Numbered from the stretch's first letter, positions 36,094-45,002 are shown. The stretch: DNA of 64,000 nucleotides from Gloeobacter morelensis MG652769 (GCF_021018745.1 NZ_CP063845.1:3286001-3350000); one strand, 5' to 3'. Notes: a model not told the origin generated them from the sequence alone. Made by a program: numbers and translations.

Positions 36094-36792
36094 TCAAGGC
36101 AGAACCGCACCGGCCGCATCGCGCCTCTCCAGTTCTGCTGTCAGTTCCCGGCTGCCGGGACAATCTTCGACCAGTGGACAGGCCGTACAGCGGGGAGCAC
36201 CCGCTACACAGCACTTGCGGCCGTGCTCGACCATCCAGTTGTTCCAGCTGCGCCAGGCGTCGCGCGGCAGGCAGTCCATCAGATCGCGCTCGATTTTGGC
36301 GGCGTCGGTCGAGTCGGTCAGCCCCAACAGTTTTGAGATGCGCCGCACATGCGTGTCCACCGCCACGCCCTCGACGAGGCCGTAGCAGTCAGCCAGCACC
36401 AGATTGGCGATCTTGCGGGCCACCCCCGGCAGGGCGGTCAGTTCTGCCATCGTGGCCGGCACTTTGCCTGCGTGGCGTTCGAGCAAAAGCCGGCCGATGG
36501 CCATCAAGTTGCGCGCCTTGGTCGGACCGAGACCGGTGGGGCGCACCAGGGGCAGCAGTTCGTCGTAATCGGCAGCGGCGAAGGCGGCCGGGTCGGGATA
36601 GCGGGCAAACAGCGCCGGGGTGATCTTGTTGACCCGCTCGTCTTTGCACTGGGTGGCAAGCACCGTCGCCACCAGATACTCGAACGGGTTGGTGCTGGCG
36701 AGCCCCAGCGTCAGACCCTGGGGATAGGCCACCTTCAGCTTTACCAGCAGGCGTTTGGCCCGGGCAGGACGCTCTTGCCGGATTGCACTCAT
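36094..36792 (-). CDS. nth: Endonuclease III
   Basis: A 232-residue base-excision repair glycosylase/AP lyase acting on oxidised pyrimidines. LPGVARKIANLVLADCYG is the helix-hairpin-helix with the catalytic Lys (the family form is GVGRKTAN, so RKIAN is a mild variant). VDTHVRRISKLLGL carries the catalytic Asp. The [4Fe-4S] cluster loop C-x6-C-x2-C-x5-C is intact near the C-terminus (CVAGAPRCTACPLVEDC). The N-terminal 15 residues are basic. Its start faces the Ser/Thr kinase gene at 36863, so the 70-bp gap may hold divergent promoters. Confidence 0.95.
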   Translation of the reverse strand: MSAIRQERPARAKRLLVKLKVAYPQGLTLGLASTNPFEYLVATVLATQCKDERVNKITPALFARYPDPAAFAAADYDELLPLVRPTGLGPTKARNLMAIGRLLLERHAGKVPATMAELTALPGVARKIANLVLADCYGLVEGVAVDTHVRRISKLLGLTDSTDAAKIERDLMDCLPRDAWRSWNNWMVEHGRKCCVAGAPRCTACPLVEDCPGSRELTAELERRDAAGAVLP

Positions 36793-36862
36793 CGGTTGCC
36801 GGGTGGAGGAACATTCTCAAAGATGCCACATCCTGGGTGGCCGGTTTTATCCATAGCGTGCA

Positions 36863-38281
36863 GTGTGCCCAGCTACGATAGGCTCGAGCCCCTTGGACCA
36901 TCCGGCATTGAGTGGAGCTTTCGCCCGCCCCGACACCCTGGTCGGCCGCACGGTCGGCCGCTACCGTCTGGTGGAAAAAATCGGGGCGGGCGGCATGGGT
37001 TCGGTCTATCGGGCGGTGCATATCGAGATCGAAGATCTGGTGGTGGCCGTCAAGTTACTCCTGCCGGGTTTGATCGACGACGAAGCGCTGCGCCGCCGCT
37101 TTAAAGACGAAGCGGCCATCTGTGCGCGCCTGAGCGAACGCAGCTCCCACATTGTTCAGATTCGCGACTACGGCATTCTCGAAGATCTCGACTTGCCGTA
37201 CTTCACGATGGAATATTTGCAGGGCCGCTCGCTGCAGCACCTGATGCACAAGGTGGCAGCACCCGTGCAGCAGGGCCTGGCCATCGCCCGTCAGATTTGT
37301 CTGGGTCTGCAGGTTGCCCACGGCATGGGTGTCGTGCACCGCGACCTCAAGCCGAGCAACATCCATCTGATCCCCGACCCGCAACTGGGTGAGAAGGTCA
37401 AACTGCTCGATTTTGGGATCGCCCGGCTGGTGCGCGACGCCCAGCGCGGTCCGCTCACCCAGGGGTATCTGGGCACCCCGCAGTATTCTTCGCCCGAACA
37501 GTTGCGAGGACTGGAAATAGACACCCGGGCGGACATTTACAGCCTTGGGATGATCCTCTATGAGCTTTTTTCCGGGGTGTGCCCGTTTGCGGTCGAAGAT
37601 CAAAACTTCGAAACCTGGTACGTCCTGCACACCGAGGGCGAGCCGTCGCCGATGGCCGCCGCCAACCCCCGCCAACCGGTTCCCCCGGCTGTCGAACAAC
37701 TGGTGCTCCACTGCCTGGCCAAAAAACCAGCAGATCGCCCGGCAGGCGTGAGCGAAGTCCTCGAACGGCTGGAGCTGGTCATCGGTCATCTGCCCCCTGC
37801 CCCGCCCGCCGCGGCCATCCCGCCGCCGCTACCCACCATTACCCTGAGTGCAGAGCAAGTGGCGCACCTGGAGAAGCAGCTGGCCACCCAGGTGGGACCG
37901 ATTGCGCCGACGCTGGTGCGCCGGGCTCTAGGTTCCTCCCACACCCCCGGCGAACTGGTGGAGCAATTGGCGGCCCAACTGCCCGCTACCCAGCGCGAAA
38001 AGTTTAGCCGAATGGTACTGGCCAATCTATCCGCGCAAACATCCGCCGCCCCTGCCCCAGAGGTGCGCGAGGGTACCGTTCCGCCGGTGCCGCGCCTCGA
38101 TCCGCGCTTTGTCGAGCGCTGCGCTCACGAACTGAGCCGATTGGTGGGACCGATCGCCGCCTTTTTGCTCCAGAGTGCCCTTAAAGACACACCGCCCACC
38201 CCGGCGGTACTGGTGGAGCGGCTCGCCGCCCTGGTAGGCGATCAGGTCAAGGCCGAACAGCTGCGCCGGAAGCTGCTTTAG
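36863..38281 (+). CDS. PknB-type Ser/Thr protein kinase with tandem C-terminal helical repeats
   Basis: A 472-residue eukaryote-like kinase. The Gly-rich loop is IGAGGMGSVYRA, the ATP-binding Lys is in VAVKLLL, the catalytic loop is HRDLKPSN, DFG is in LLDFGIARL, and SSPEQLRG forms the P+1 region. The kinase ends near 300. A Pro-rich linker follows, then two copies of a 55-residue helical unit: VGPIAPTLVRRALGSSHTP (about 340) and VGPIAAFLLQSALKDTPP (about 425). The same kind of unit occurs in other cyanobacterial signalling proteins, but its function is unknown. No membrane helix is present. Start is GTG 36863; a TTG inside GGCATTGAGTGG is an alternative. Confidence 0.87.
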   Translation: MCPATIGSSPLDHPALSGAFARPDTLVGRTVGRYRLVEKIGAGGMGSVYRAVHIEIEDLVVAVKLLLPGLIDDEALRRRFKDEAAICARLSERSSHIVQIRDYGILEDLDLPYFTMEYLQGRSLQHLMHKVAAPVQQGLAIARQICLGLQVAHGMGVVHRDLKPSNIHLIPDPQLGEKVKLLDFGIARLVRDAQRGPLTQGYLGTPQYSSPEQLRGLEIDTRADIYSLGMILYELFSGVCPFAVEDQNFETWYVLHTEGEPSPMAAANPRQPVPPAVEQLVLHCLAKKPADRPAGVSEVLERLELVIGHLPPAPPAAAIPPPLPTITLSAEQVAHLEKQLATQVGPIAPTLVRRALGSSHTPGELVEQLAAQLPATQREKFSRMVLANLSAQTSAAPAPEVREGTVPPVPRLDPRFVERCAHELSRLVGPIAAFLLQSALKDTPPTPAVLVERLAALVGDQVKAEQLRRKLL

Positions 38282-38296
38282 AACCTGATGTCCGGT

Positions 38297-39199
38297 TCAG
38301 CGCGGCTGCTGGTTGAGCAGTTTGAGGGCGATCTCCAGGCTCGACTTCATGCGGTTGAAGGCGGAAGCGAGCACACCGATTTCATCGGCGGCATCCTCGG
38401 CAAAATCCGCCTCGGTCTTGCCGGTGCTCACCGCGTCGGCGGTAGCGGCCATGCGGCTGATGCGCGAGACGACGGTGCGCCTGAGCAGTTCGTTGACCAG
38501 AAAGACCAGCACCGCGAAGATGCCCACCAGCACGCCCACCACCAACACCCACGAACGCTGGGCGCTCGCGTAGACCTCGTCCACCGGCACCGAGATCACC
38601 TGGGCGGCAATCACCTGGCCCACCTTCCAGCCGAAGCCGTTGTCGGGGCCGTAGGTGATGATCAAATTCTTGGGGGCCACTTCCGGGGTGCTGTGGCATT
38701 GCAGGCAACTGGGAGAATCGACCTTGAGCGGCCGGGCGATATAGAAAACGTCGCCGCCCGGTTGGCTGCGAAAGCCGGTCAACTCTTTGATAGTTGGGTC
38801 GGCGGCGAAACGGGCCACCAGGGCCGCCTCAAAATCGTCGGCCTTGTCGCGCAGGTTAGTGGGGTTGGGGGCGGCTTCTTTGTAGACAAAATTGCGGTAG
38901 TCGCTGTTTTTGCGCAGACCCTCGAAGACCTCGTTGGCAGCAAAGCCCGAAGCCGTCTCGGAGATGAACACGGGTGAGGTCGCCGCTTTGTCTTTCAGCA
39001 AGGGTTTGATGCGGACGTCGGTGTAGTTGCGCACCGCGTTAATCGTCTGCAACAGAGCCGCCGCCTTGTCCGCCACTTCATCCTGGGCACGCTGCTCCAG
39101 GACCAGCGACAGGACCGTAGCACTTGCCACCAGACCGCCTGCGAAGACGACGATCGCCACCAGGCTGAATTTGGTCCTCAGCTTCAGATTTTTCAACAT
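38297..39199 (-). CDS. Membrane sensor with heme-c Tll0287-like domain and HAMP
   Basis: A 300-residue membrane protein. TM1 (about 11-33) precedes a periplasmic domain (34-215) of the DUF3365/Tll0287 type, with the covalent heme motif CLQCHS (Cys165, Cys168, His169). TM2 (about 218-243) leads to a HAMP-like stretch (RRTVVSRISRMAATADAVS) and a short coiled C-terminus (DEIGVLASAFNRMKSSLE). There is no kinase or methyl-accepting domain, so the signal must pass to another protein. The heme could sense redox state, gas or light. It is divergent from the PhnD-like gene, 121 bp between the starts, hinting at a functional link. Confidence 0.82.
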   Translation of the reverse strand: MLKNLKLRTKFSLVAIVVFAGGLVASATVLSLVLEQRAQDEVADKAAALLQTINAVRNYTDVRIKPLLKDKAATSPVFISETASGFAANEVFEGLRKNSDYRNFVYKEAAPNPTNLRDKADDFEAALVARFAADPTIKELTGFRSQPGGDVFYIARPLKVDSPSCLQCHSTPEVAPKNLIITYGPDNGFGWKVGQVIAAQVISVPVDEVYASAQRSWVLVVGVLVGIFAVLVFLVNELLRRTVVSRISRMAATADAVSTGKTEADFAEDAADEIGVLASAFNRMKSSLEIALKLLNQQPR

Positions 39200-39320
39200 G
39201 GCTCGCTCCCATTCCGTGCGCGTCTGTTATTAGGTACGCTCAATAGGGCGTCGTGGCCCCAAGTGGGGCAATGTAAGCCGCAAAATATTCCTCCCAGGCC
39301 GCGCTGCAGGGCGCTTTACC

Positions 39321-40241
39321 ATGGCAATGCTGTACAACAACTTCAAAGCAAAAAGCCGCGCAGCGACCCAAAGCACCCCGTCGCGGTGGTGGCTGCTGTG
39401 GCTGCTGCCGCTGTGGCTGGTGGCAGGCTGCTCCGAGGCGCCCGCGGACCGCATGGGCAAGCTTACCCTCGGTACCGTCAGCTACGACGAGGGCCAGCAG
39501 ACGCTCGATCGCTACGCGCGCTTCAAGGACTATCTGGCCCAGCAGACCCAGAGCGTCGTCGAAGTCGAACCCGCCTACAACGAGCAGCGCGCCCTGGAGC
39601 GCATCCGCAGCCGCTCCTGGTCGCTGGTCTTTGCTTCTCCCGGCCTGACGGCCCTTGCCATCCGACAGGCGCAGTACGAACCGCTCTTTCCGCTGCAGGG
39701 CGTCAACAACCGCCGCTCGATTTTGGTGGTGCGCAAAGACAGCCCCGTGCGCGCCATCGCCGATCTGGCCAACCGGCCGTTCGCCCTCGGCCAGGTAGGC
39801 TCGGTCACCGGGTATTACTTTCCGCTCTACAACCTCTACGGGCTCACCCTCTCAGAATTGATGTTCGCCCCTACCCCCAGGATGGTGCTGGAGTGGGTGG
39901 CCTCCGGCAAAGCCGCCGCCGGGGCTCTTTCAAAAGAAGAATTCGATCAGCAGGCTGCCCAGATTGCCGGGGCAGCCTTTCGCATTCTGGCGGCCGACTC
40001 CCACGCAGTACCGACCGGCGCATTGCTGGTGAGCCCCGCCATCGAGCGCAACCGCCAGGAACAACTGCGCAAAATCCTCCGCGAAACTCCGAGCATTCTC
40101 GCCCAGGAGGCCGGTTTTATCCCAAACGCTCCCCTACCCGACTACGGCTATCTCTTTTCGGTCGTCGAGCGGGTGCGCTCGATCTTTCCCGATACTCCCA
40201 ATGCAGCCCAGCTCAAACCTGCCCGACTTTTTAAACAGTAA
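39321..40241 (+). CDS. PhnD-like phosphate/phosphonate-type substrate-binding lipoprotein
   Basis: A 306-residue periplasmic binding protein. The signal peptide with lipobox LVAGC puts the lipidated Cys at residue 37. The mature part has TLGTVSYDEGQQTLDRYARF, ERIRSRSWSLVFASPGLTA and LVVRKDSPVRAIADLANRP, all phrases typical of the PhnD/SBP_bac_3-like family. No ABC permease or ATPase gene lies nearby, so it may serve as a sensor-associated binding protein. Divergence from the heme-HAMP sensor at 38297-39199 fits such a role. Ligand is not predictable. A hairpin at 40240-40261 likely ends the transcript. Confidence 0.85.
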   Translation: MAMLYNNFKAKSRAATQSTPSRWWLLWLLPLWLVAGCSEAPADRMGKLTLGTVSYDEGQQTLDRYARFKDYLAQQTQSVVEVEPAYNEQRALERIRSRSWSLVFASPGLTALAIRQAQYEPLFPLQGVNNRRSILVVRKDSPVRAIADLANRPFALGQVGSVTGYYFPLYNLYGLTLSELMFAPTPRMVLEWVASGKAAAGALSKEEFDQQAAQIAGAAFRILAADSHAVPTGALLVSPAIERNRQEQLRKILRETPSILAQEAGFIPNAPLPDYGYLFSVVERVRSIFPDTPNAAQLKPARLFKQ

Positions 40242-40261
40242 AGCCGCCAGCGCGGCGGTTT
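40240..40261 (+). terminator. Likely terminator of the PhnD-like gene
   Basis: The arms AAAGCCGCC and GGCGGTTT pair (one bulged G) around a short loop, beginning at the stop codon and ending in a short T-run. Stem of about eight pairs, moderate strength. Confidence 0.6.
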
Positions 40262-40354
40262 CACTGCGATTTATAAACAACCCGGCCGGCCGCAAGGTCG
40301 TGCTCTAAAATTACAGAGCAAGACTTGATATATAAGTATATGGAGAACATTGCC

Positions 40355-40891
40355 ATGGCAGACGAGCACGCGGTCGTGGGCACCTTTGCGAGCCACGATG
40401 ATGCGGAAGCCGCCGTGCTGGCCCTTGAGAAGGCCGGTTTCGACATGCACAAAATCTCGATTATCGGCAAGGACTACCGCACCACCCAGCAGGTGCGCGG
40501 CTTTTTGACCTGGCGGGATACCGCCAAAGAAGGGGCGGTTTCGGCGGGTTACTGGGGCGGCTTCTTTGGAGGGCTCTTCGGCATTCTGGTGGGGGCGGGG
40601 GTGCTGTTTATTCCCGGCGTCGGCCAGGTGGTCATTGCAGGCCCCATCGCCGGGGTGCTGGCCGGCTGGCTCGAAGGATTGCTGTTGGGCGCGGCGGGCG
40701 GTGCGGCGGCGGGCGGTCTGGTGGGGGCGTTGGTCGGCCTGGGTATCCCCGAGGGCAAGGCGATCAAATACGACAGCGACATCCAGGCGGGCAAATTTTT
40801 GGTGCTGGTCACCGGTGGCGAGGAGGACCGCGCGCGGGCCGAGCAGGCGCTCGCAGCGGCCGGCCTGGCCACAGCGGAAGTGACGGCCTGA
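40355..40891 (+). CDS. General-stress-like glycine-zipper membrane protein
   Basis: A 178-residue protein. Residues 1-40 form a small ferredoxin-fold-like unit (VVGTFASHDDAEAAVLALEK) also seen in general stress protein 17M-like families. A glycine-rich hydrophobic core (about 65-130, GGFFGGLFGILVGAGVLF, then GLLLGAAGGAAAGGLVG) looks like membrane-inserting glycine zippers. The last 40 residues (KFLVLVTGGEEDRARAEQAL) resemble the first unit again. ATG at 40355 is chosen because GGAGA is eight bases upstream; ATG 40340 is also in frame. Function is unknown. The gene faces the tRNA-Pro gene. Confidence 0.75.
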   Translation: MADEHAVVGTFASHDDAEAAVLALEKAGFDMHKISIIGKDYRTTQQVRGFLTWRDTAKEGAVSAGYWGGFFGGLFGILVGAGVLFIPGVGQVVIAGPIAGVLAGWLEGLLLGAAGGAAAGGLVGALVGLGIPEGKAIKYDSDIQAGKFLVLVTGGEEDRARAEQALAAAGLATAEVTA

Positions 40892-40921
40892 TTTTCGCTT
40901 TGTCAGGTGTCCTGAGAGCTA

Positions 40922-40994
40922 TCGGGATGACAGGATTCGAACCTGCGACCTCAGAGTCCCAAACTCCGCGCGCTACCACCTGCGCCACATCCCG
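40922..40994 (-). tRNA. tRNA-Pro (anticodon UGG)
   Basis: On the minus strand a 73-nt cloverleaf folds with acceptor CGGGATG/CATCCCG, D-stem GCGC/GCGC, anticodon stem CGGAG/CTCTG with loop TTTGGGA (anticodon TGG, Pro), T-stem with TTCGAAT and discriminator A. No CCA is encoded. A possible -10 box TATAGT (minus strand, 41007-41012) lies just upstream. Confidence 0.95.
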
Positions 40995-41106
40995 GCAGAC
41001 CAGACCACTATAGCCAGAACGAACGTCGCCCTGGCGACTGCCGCCCCTTCCCGGTTGTGATAGCAATACTTTGTGCTCAAACGGTTCTGCGTTTTTGGAT
41101 CCTTCC

Positions 41107-42261
41107 ATGCATAAAAAGCTGTGTGTGTGCGCCCTTACGCTTCTGACCCCCCTGGCGATTGCAGGGGCCTGGCGACCACCCTTGCCCGCCGCTGCCCAGA
41201 GCGGGCCGACCGATGTGCTGGTCTCCGGCCCGAGCGAGGTGGTCGATCCGGAATTCGACCAGCAATTCGCGCGCTTCACCTGGAATGACGACCAGGGCAA
41301 CGTCTGGATCGGCAAGGTCGATCAGGCCACGGGTGATTTTTTGCCGCCCGCCGGCAACAACATTCTGGTGGACACCGGTGCGGTGCCGGTCGCCGTCTCC
41401 GGCAACGGTCCTGAGTGGGTCTACACCGCCGCCGGTCCCCAGATCGTCTACACCAAGTACGGAACCAACGGGCGCATCGCCGTCGCCCGCGCCCGGGAGA
41501 ACGGCTCAGTCTGGTCAGGCGGGATCATCGAAGACGGCGAGAACCGCACCTTTCCCATCGGCAGCCAGGACCGCCGGGATCCGGCCCCCAGGCTTTCCTA
41601 TGTCGGGCGCAACAGTGCCGGCAAGCAGGTGACCCTCTGGCGCGAACTCGACGATGCCGCCTCCGAAGCAGAAGTCCCCAACGCCCTGCCGCCGGGCGGG
41701 CGCTGGGTACCCGGCAGGCGCGAGCTGGTCTTCATCGGCAAAGCCGGCCGGAGCCGACAGGCGTTTCGCTACGACGTCGATAGCCAGCAACTCGAACAAC
41801 TCACCGACGACACCGGTCAAAAATTCAACATCCTCATGTGGCAGGCGCCGGAATTCGACAATGAGTACGTGTTTTTTACGCTGACCGACGAGACCTCGAT
41901 CGGGGTGTACCGCCAAATCGCAGGCACCTGGACGAAGATCAATACGCTCAAGCCGCCCGCGGCGGGTCAGTACATCTGGTCGCCGGAAGTGTTCGTGCAC
42001 AACGGCAAGTCCTACATTTTCATGGTGACTTCAACCAGCCGCGATCAAAATAGCCGCACTGTGCCGACCGATATCTGGATGGCGGGTATCGAGCCGGATG
42101 CGCCCTTCTACCGGCAGGTAAGCGATACGTCGCTCAAAGTGCGCAAAGATCCGGAAGTATTTATCACCGCCCAGGGACCGTATATCTATTATCTTGCTTT
42201 GCCGGATCCGCAGACGAGTACGATCTACCGGGCGGACACGGGGCTGGGGCCGACCCGATAA
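41107..42261 (+). CDS. Exported TolB-like beta-propeller protein (paralogue 2)
   Basis: A 384-residue exported protein with a signal peptide ending near PAAAQ (residue 32). Blade-like segments include FARFTWNDDQGNVWIGKV, GPQIVYTKYGTNGR, RQAFRYDVDSQQLEQLT and EYVFFTLTDETSIGVY. It aligns from end to end with the operon protein at 23128-24303 (VLVSGP versus VLIAGP, VDTGAVP, NGPEWVYT, APEFDNEYV, VHNGKSYIF, TIYRADTGLGP). No catalytic motif seen. It stands alone next to tRNA-Pro, outside the sulfatase operon. ATG 41107 is preferred to 41071 because the signal peptide begins there. It converges with the gene at 42269, seven bases apart. Confidence 0.75.
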   Translation: MHKKLCVCALTLLTPLAIAGAWRPPLPAAAQSGPTDVLVSGPSEVVDPEFDQQFARFTWNDDQGNVWIGKVDQATGDFLPPAGNNILVDTGAVPVAVSGNGPEWVYTAAGPQIVYTKYGTNGRIAVARARENGSVWSGGIIEDGENRTFPIGSQDRRDPAPRLSYVGRNSAGKQVTLWRELDDAASEAEVPNALPPGGRWVPGRRELVFIGKAGRSRQAFRYDVDSQQLEQLTDDTGQKFNILMWQAPEFDNEYVFFTLTDETSIGVYRQIAGTWTKINTLKPPAAGQYIWSPEVFVHNGKSYIFMVTSTSRDQNSRTVPTDIWMAGIEPDAPFYRQVSDTSLKVRKDPEVFITAQGPYIYYLALPDPQTSTIYRADTGLGPTR

Positions 42262-42268
42262 GCCGTTG

Positions 42269-42520
42269 CTAGCCGGTCTTGCCCACCGCCTCCTGGGGGC
42301 GGACAGTCTCCTTGGCGGCCGAGGGCCGGCCTTTGCGGGCGGCGGCGGTGCTCAGCCAGTTGATACACTTTTTGGCGTAAAAGCTCGCCTGCTCCGGTGT
42401 TGAGACCAGGATCCGCGGTTCATGGTAAGTGCGACCCTGCGGATCGGTCAGTTCGGCCAGGGTGCCGTCGGCCACCGGGTACACGCGGATGGTCCAGCCT
42501 TTGTAGTGGATTGTTGGCAT
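42269..42520 (-). CDS. Small unknown protein, 83 residues
   Basis: The family is not recognised. The N-terminus MPTIHYKGWTIRVYPVADG followed by LAELTDPQGRTYHEPRILVS suggests a small beta-sheet domain, then a helix with one Cys (FYAKKCINWLST) and a basic tail. No signal peptide or membrane helix. Cytosolic. ATG at 42520 is chosen; the open frame continues upstream without protein character. It is separated from plsY by about 130 bp. Confidence 0.6.
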   Translation of the reverse strand: MPTIHYKGWTIRVYPVADGTLAELTDPQGRTYHEPRILVSTPEQASFYAKKCINWLSTAAARKGRPSAAKETVRPQEAVGKTG

Positions 42521-42651
42521 TTGGGGTAGCTCTCGGAGGTTGCGGAAGGGGGTAGCCCTGAGCAGCCGTGTCGCACCGTTCAGAACTCCTGCACCCTTGA
42601 GCAACAGATTAAGAATTAATTGTGAAGATTGGGGGAAGACCCCACCGCTGC

Positions 42652-43269
42652 TCAGCGCGCAGCCGGGTCGCCGATTTTGGGTTCGGTGCCCCTGAGCAAC
42701 CGCTCGATATTGCCGCGGTGGCGCCAGACGACATAGATGCCGCCCAAAAGACCGAACAGGGTATACGGCAGCGGCGCTCCCCACAGATAAAAGCACAGCG
42801 GGGTGGCGGCGGCTGCGACTATAGAAGCGAGCGAGACGATGCGGGTGAGCGCGAAGCAGACGCCCCAGACGGTAGCCACGGTGAGCGCCACCGGCCAGTG
42901 CATGCCCAACAGCAGACCGACGCTCACCGCCACCGACTTGCCCCCCCGAAAGGCGAGCCACACCGGCCAACTGTGGCCGACGATAGCCGCAAGGCCCGCT
43001 CCCAGGACAATCCAGTTTCCGGCCTCTTCGCTGCCTGCCAGGGTACGGGCAAGCCAGACGGTAAAAAAGCCCTTGAAGACATCGAACAGCAGCACCGCCG
43101 CCGCCGGACCCTTACCGAGGGTGCGCAGCACGTTGGTAGCCCCGGTCGAACCGGAGCCAAATTCGCGGATGTCGATATTTTTGAGCCGGCGGCCGGCCAG
43201 ATAGCCTGCCGGCAGCGAGCCGACCAGGTAGGAGGCCGCCCAGATGCCGAGCGCCAGCGGCCAGTTCAT
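42652..43269 (-). CDS. plsY: Glycerol-3-phosphate acyltransferase PlsY
   Basis: A 205-residue membrane enzyme that uses acyl-phosphate to acylate glycerol-3-phosphate, the first step of membrane lipid synthesis. Family motifs: SYLVGSLPAGYLAGRR, REFGSGSTGATNVLRTLGKG, VGHSWPVWLAFRGGKSVA. Six to seven membrane helices. ATG at 43269 overlaps the stop of the DUF3119 gene by four bases, so translation is coupled; the frame extends further upstream but is antisense to nothing known and lacks homology. Confidence 0.95.
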   Translation of the reverse strand: MNWPLALGIWAASYLVGSLPAGYLAGRRLKNIDIREFGSGSTGATNVLRTLGKGPAAAVLLFDVFKGFFTVWLARTLAGSEEAGNWIVLGAGLAAIVGHSWPVWLAFRGGKSVAVSVGLLLGMHWPVALTVATVWGVCFALTRIVSLASIVAAAATPLCFYLWGAPLPYTLFGLLGGIYVVWRHRGNIERLLRGTEPKIGDPAAR

Positions 43270-43703
43270 CGCCGTTGTACCGTAGGAGGCAAGAATTTTT
43301 CGAGGCCCGCCACCAGTTGGCGGCGGCTGAAGAGCATGGGGATGAAGTGGGGGCTGTAGACCTCGCGAAAGTAAAACAAAATCGGCACCCCCGGCCAGAA
43401 CACCCGCCAGCTGAGCCATTCGCTGTACGGGAAACTCACTACCCGGCGGCGGTACTGCCAGACTTCAAAGGCTTCCGCCGCGAAGATGATGCGCACGGTG
43501 AGCGTCTGAAAGCCGAGAAAAAGCCCAAATACGATCAAGGCCAATCCCACCCCAAGCACCCAACCGGTCGCCAGGACGCCCAGAACGAACACCGCCAGGC
43601 TCAACCAGGGGCGCGGGGCAACGACGATCTTGCCCGTCTCGGGGGGCGCGAACGGGTCACTGGAGCGGAGGCGGTCCACGGGCGGTGCGCTGCGGAGGGC
43701 CAT
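43266..43703 (-). CDS. DUF3119 family membrane protein
   Basis: A 145-residue protein with two adjacent hydrophobic helices (about 32-65). The second half, FEVWQYRRRVVSFPYSEWLS and FPGV-like VPILFYFREVYSPHFIPMLF, matches the DUF3119 family found in cyanobacteria and plastid-bearing plants. Function is unknown. Stop and start overlap with plsY in ATGA, so a role near membrane lipids is possible. Confidence 0.8.
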   Translation of the reverse strand: MALRSAPPVDRLRSSDPFAPPETGKIVVAPRPWLSLAVFVLGVLATGWVLGVGLALIVFGLFLGFQTLTVRIIFAAEAFEVWQYRRRVVSFPYSEWLSWRVFWPGVPILFYFREVYSPHFIPMLFSRRQLVAGLEKFLPPTVQRR

Positions 43704-43819
43704 CCTATCGTACCGCGCCTGGGAACTTCCCTAGACGCCTTTGAGTCGGGGGGCAGGGCCACTGGCTACCCCCTCTGAAGCGATGCCAGCGGCTTTGACT
43801 GGATTCGAGAGCGGACGCG

Positions 43820-44980
43820 ATGGAATCGTCGATCCAACCGATTTCGATAGGTGCACTCATCGACGGGCGTTACCGTCTGACGCGCTATATCGATGGCGGC
43901 GGCATGGGCAAAGTTTACGAAGCTGTCGATACGTGCCTTGGGGATAAGCCCGTTGCCGTCAAGCTCCTGCAACAGAATTTCAACGTCGATGACCAGCTTT
44001 TTGAGCAATTGCGCCGCCGCTTCGAGCAGGAGGCCCAACTGTGCGCCCTGCTGGGCGGTCAGCACGGCATTATCGCGGTGAGCGACTACGGTCTGGACGG
44101 TCCGCAGCCTTATCTGGTGATGGAGTACCTGGGGGCAGCCCCCAGGGGCCGCAGCCTGAAAGAACTGGTGAGCACCGAAGGGCCGCTTTCCCCTGAGCGC
44201 ACCGTCCGCCTGGCGGTGCAAATTTGTGAGAGTCTTCAGTACGCCCACGGTGTGCGCACCCACCTGGGGGGGCGGCAAATTACCGGGGTGGTGCACCGGG
44301 ACATCAAGCCCAGCAACATTTTTGTGATCGACCGCGCTCTGGTGGGGGAGACCACCAAGGTGCTCGACTTCGGCATCGCCAAGGCGGTGAGCGATGTGAC
44401 CATCGCCATGGGCACCAATATGGGTTTTGTCGGTACCTGCGACTACGCTTCTCCCGAGCAGTTGCGCGGTGAAGAACTCGACGCGCGCTCGGACATTTAT
44501 TCGCTGGGCATCGTGCTCTACCAGATGCTCACCGGCCAGTTGCCTCTACAGCCCAAGACCCACTCCTTCGCGGGTTGGTACCAGGCCCATAACCACGAAA
44601 GTCCTGTTCCCCTCCCCAGACTGGCAGGTGGCCAAGCGATTCCCCCCCGAGTGGCTGCCGTTGTGATGGCCTGCCTCGAAAAAGAGCCCGCCCGCCGCCC
44701 CACCTCGATGCAGGAGTTGAGCCAGAGGCTGCAGGACGGGCTGTTCAAAACCGCCCCCGAGCCGGTCGCCCCTGAGCGCAAAGCGCCCCCGCCCGCTTCC
44801 GATGAAGCGCTCGGGGCCGCCCTTGCCGCCGCCTGGCCGGTGCTGCGCGAGCGCATGGAGCGCTGGCGTTCGCAGGCGCTCGATCGACTTGAGAAGCTGC
44901 CCGGACGCATCCGGCTGGGTGTGGGCCTGCTCGCGGCGGCCCTCGCCCTGAAGATGGGCCGCCGAAAGTGCGACGATTGA
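43820..44980 (+). CDS. PknB-type Ser/Thr protein kinase, membrane-anchored
   Basis: A 386-residue eukaryote-like kinase. Gly loop IDGGGMGKVYEA, Lys in VAVKLLQ, HRDIKPSN, DFG in VLDFGIAKAV and YASPEQLRG are all present, so it should be active. The C-terminal part (about 310-386) has a Pro/Ala linker, an Ala/Arg helix and a final hydrophobic segment LGVGLLAAALALKMG that could anchor the protein by its tail. It differs from the kinase at 36863 in lacking the tandem helical units. mogA follows 22 bp downstream on the same strand and may be cotranscribed. Confidence 0.87.
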   Translation: MESSIQPISIGALIDGRYRLTRYIDGGGMGKVYEAVDTCLGDKPVAVKLLQQNFNVDDQLFEQLRRRFEQEAQLCALLGGQHGIIAVSDYGLDGPQPYLVMEYLGAAPRGRSLKELVSTEGPLSPERTVRLAVQICESLQYAHGVRTHLGGRQITGVVHRDIKPSNIFVIDRALVGETTKVLDFGIAKAVSDVTIAMGTNMGFVGTCDYASPEQLRGEELDARSDIYSLGIVLYQMLTGQLPLQPKTHSFAGWYQAHNHESPVPLPRLAGGQAIPPRVAAVVMACLEKEPARRPTSMQELSQRLQDGLFKTAPEPVAPERKAPPPASDEALGAALAAAWPVLRERMERWRSQALDRLEKLPGRIRLGVGLLAAALALKMGRRKCDD

Positions 44981-45002
44981 ATCGACCGTTCCCAATGCGA
45001 CT

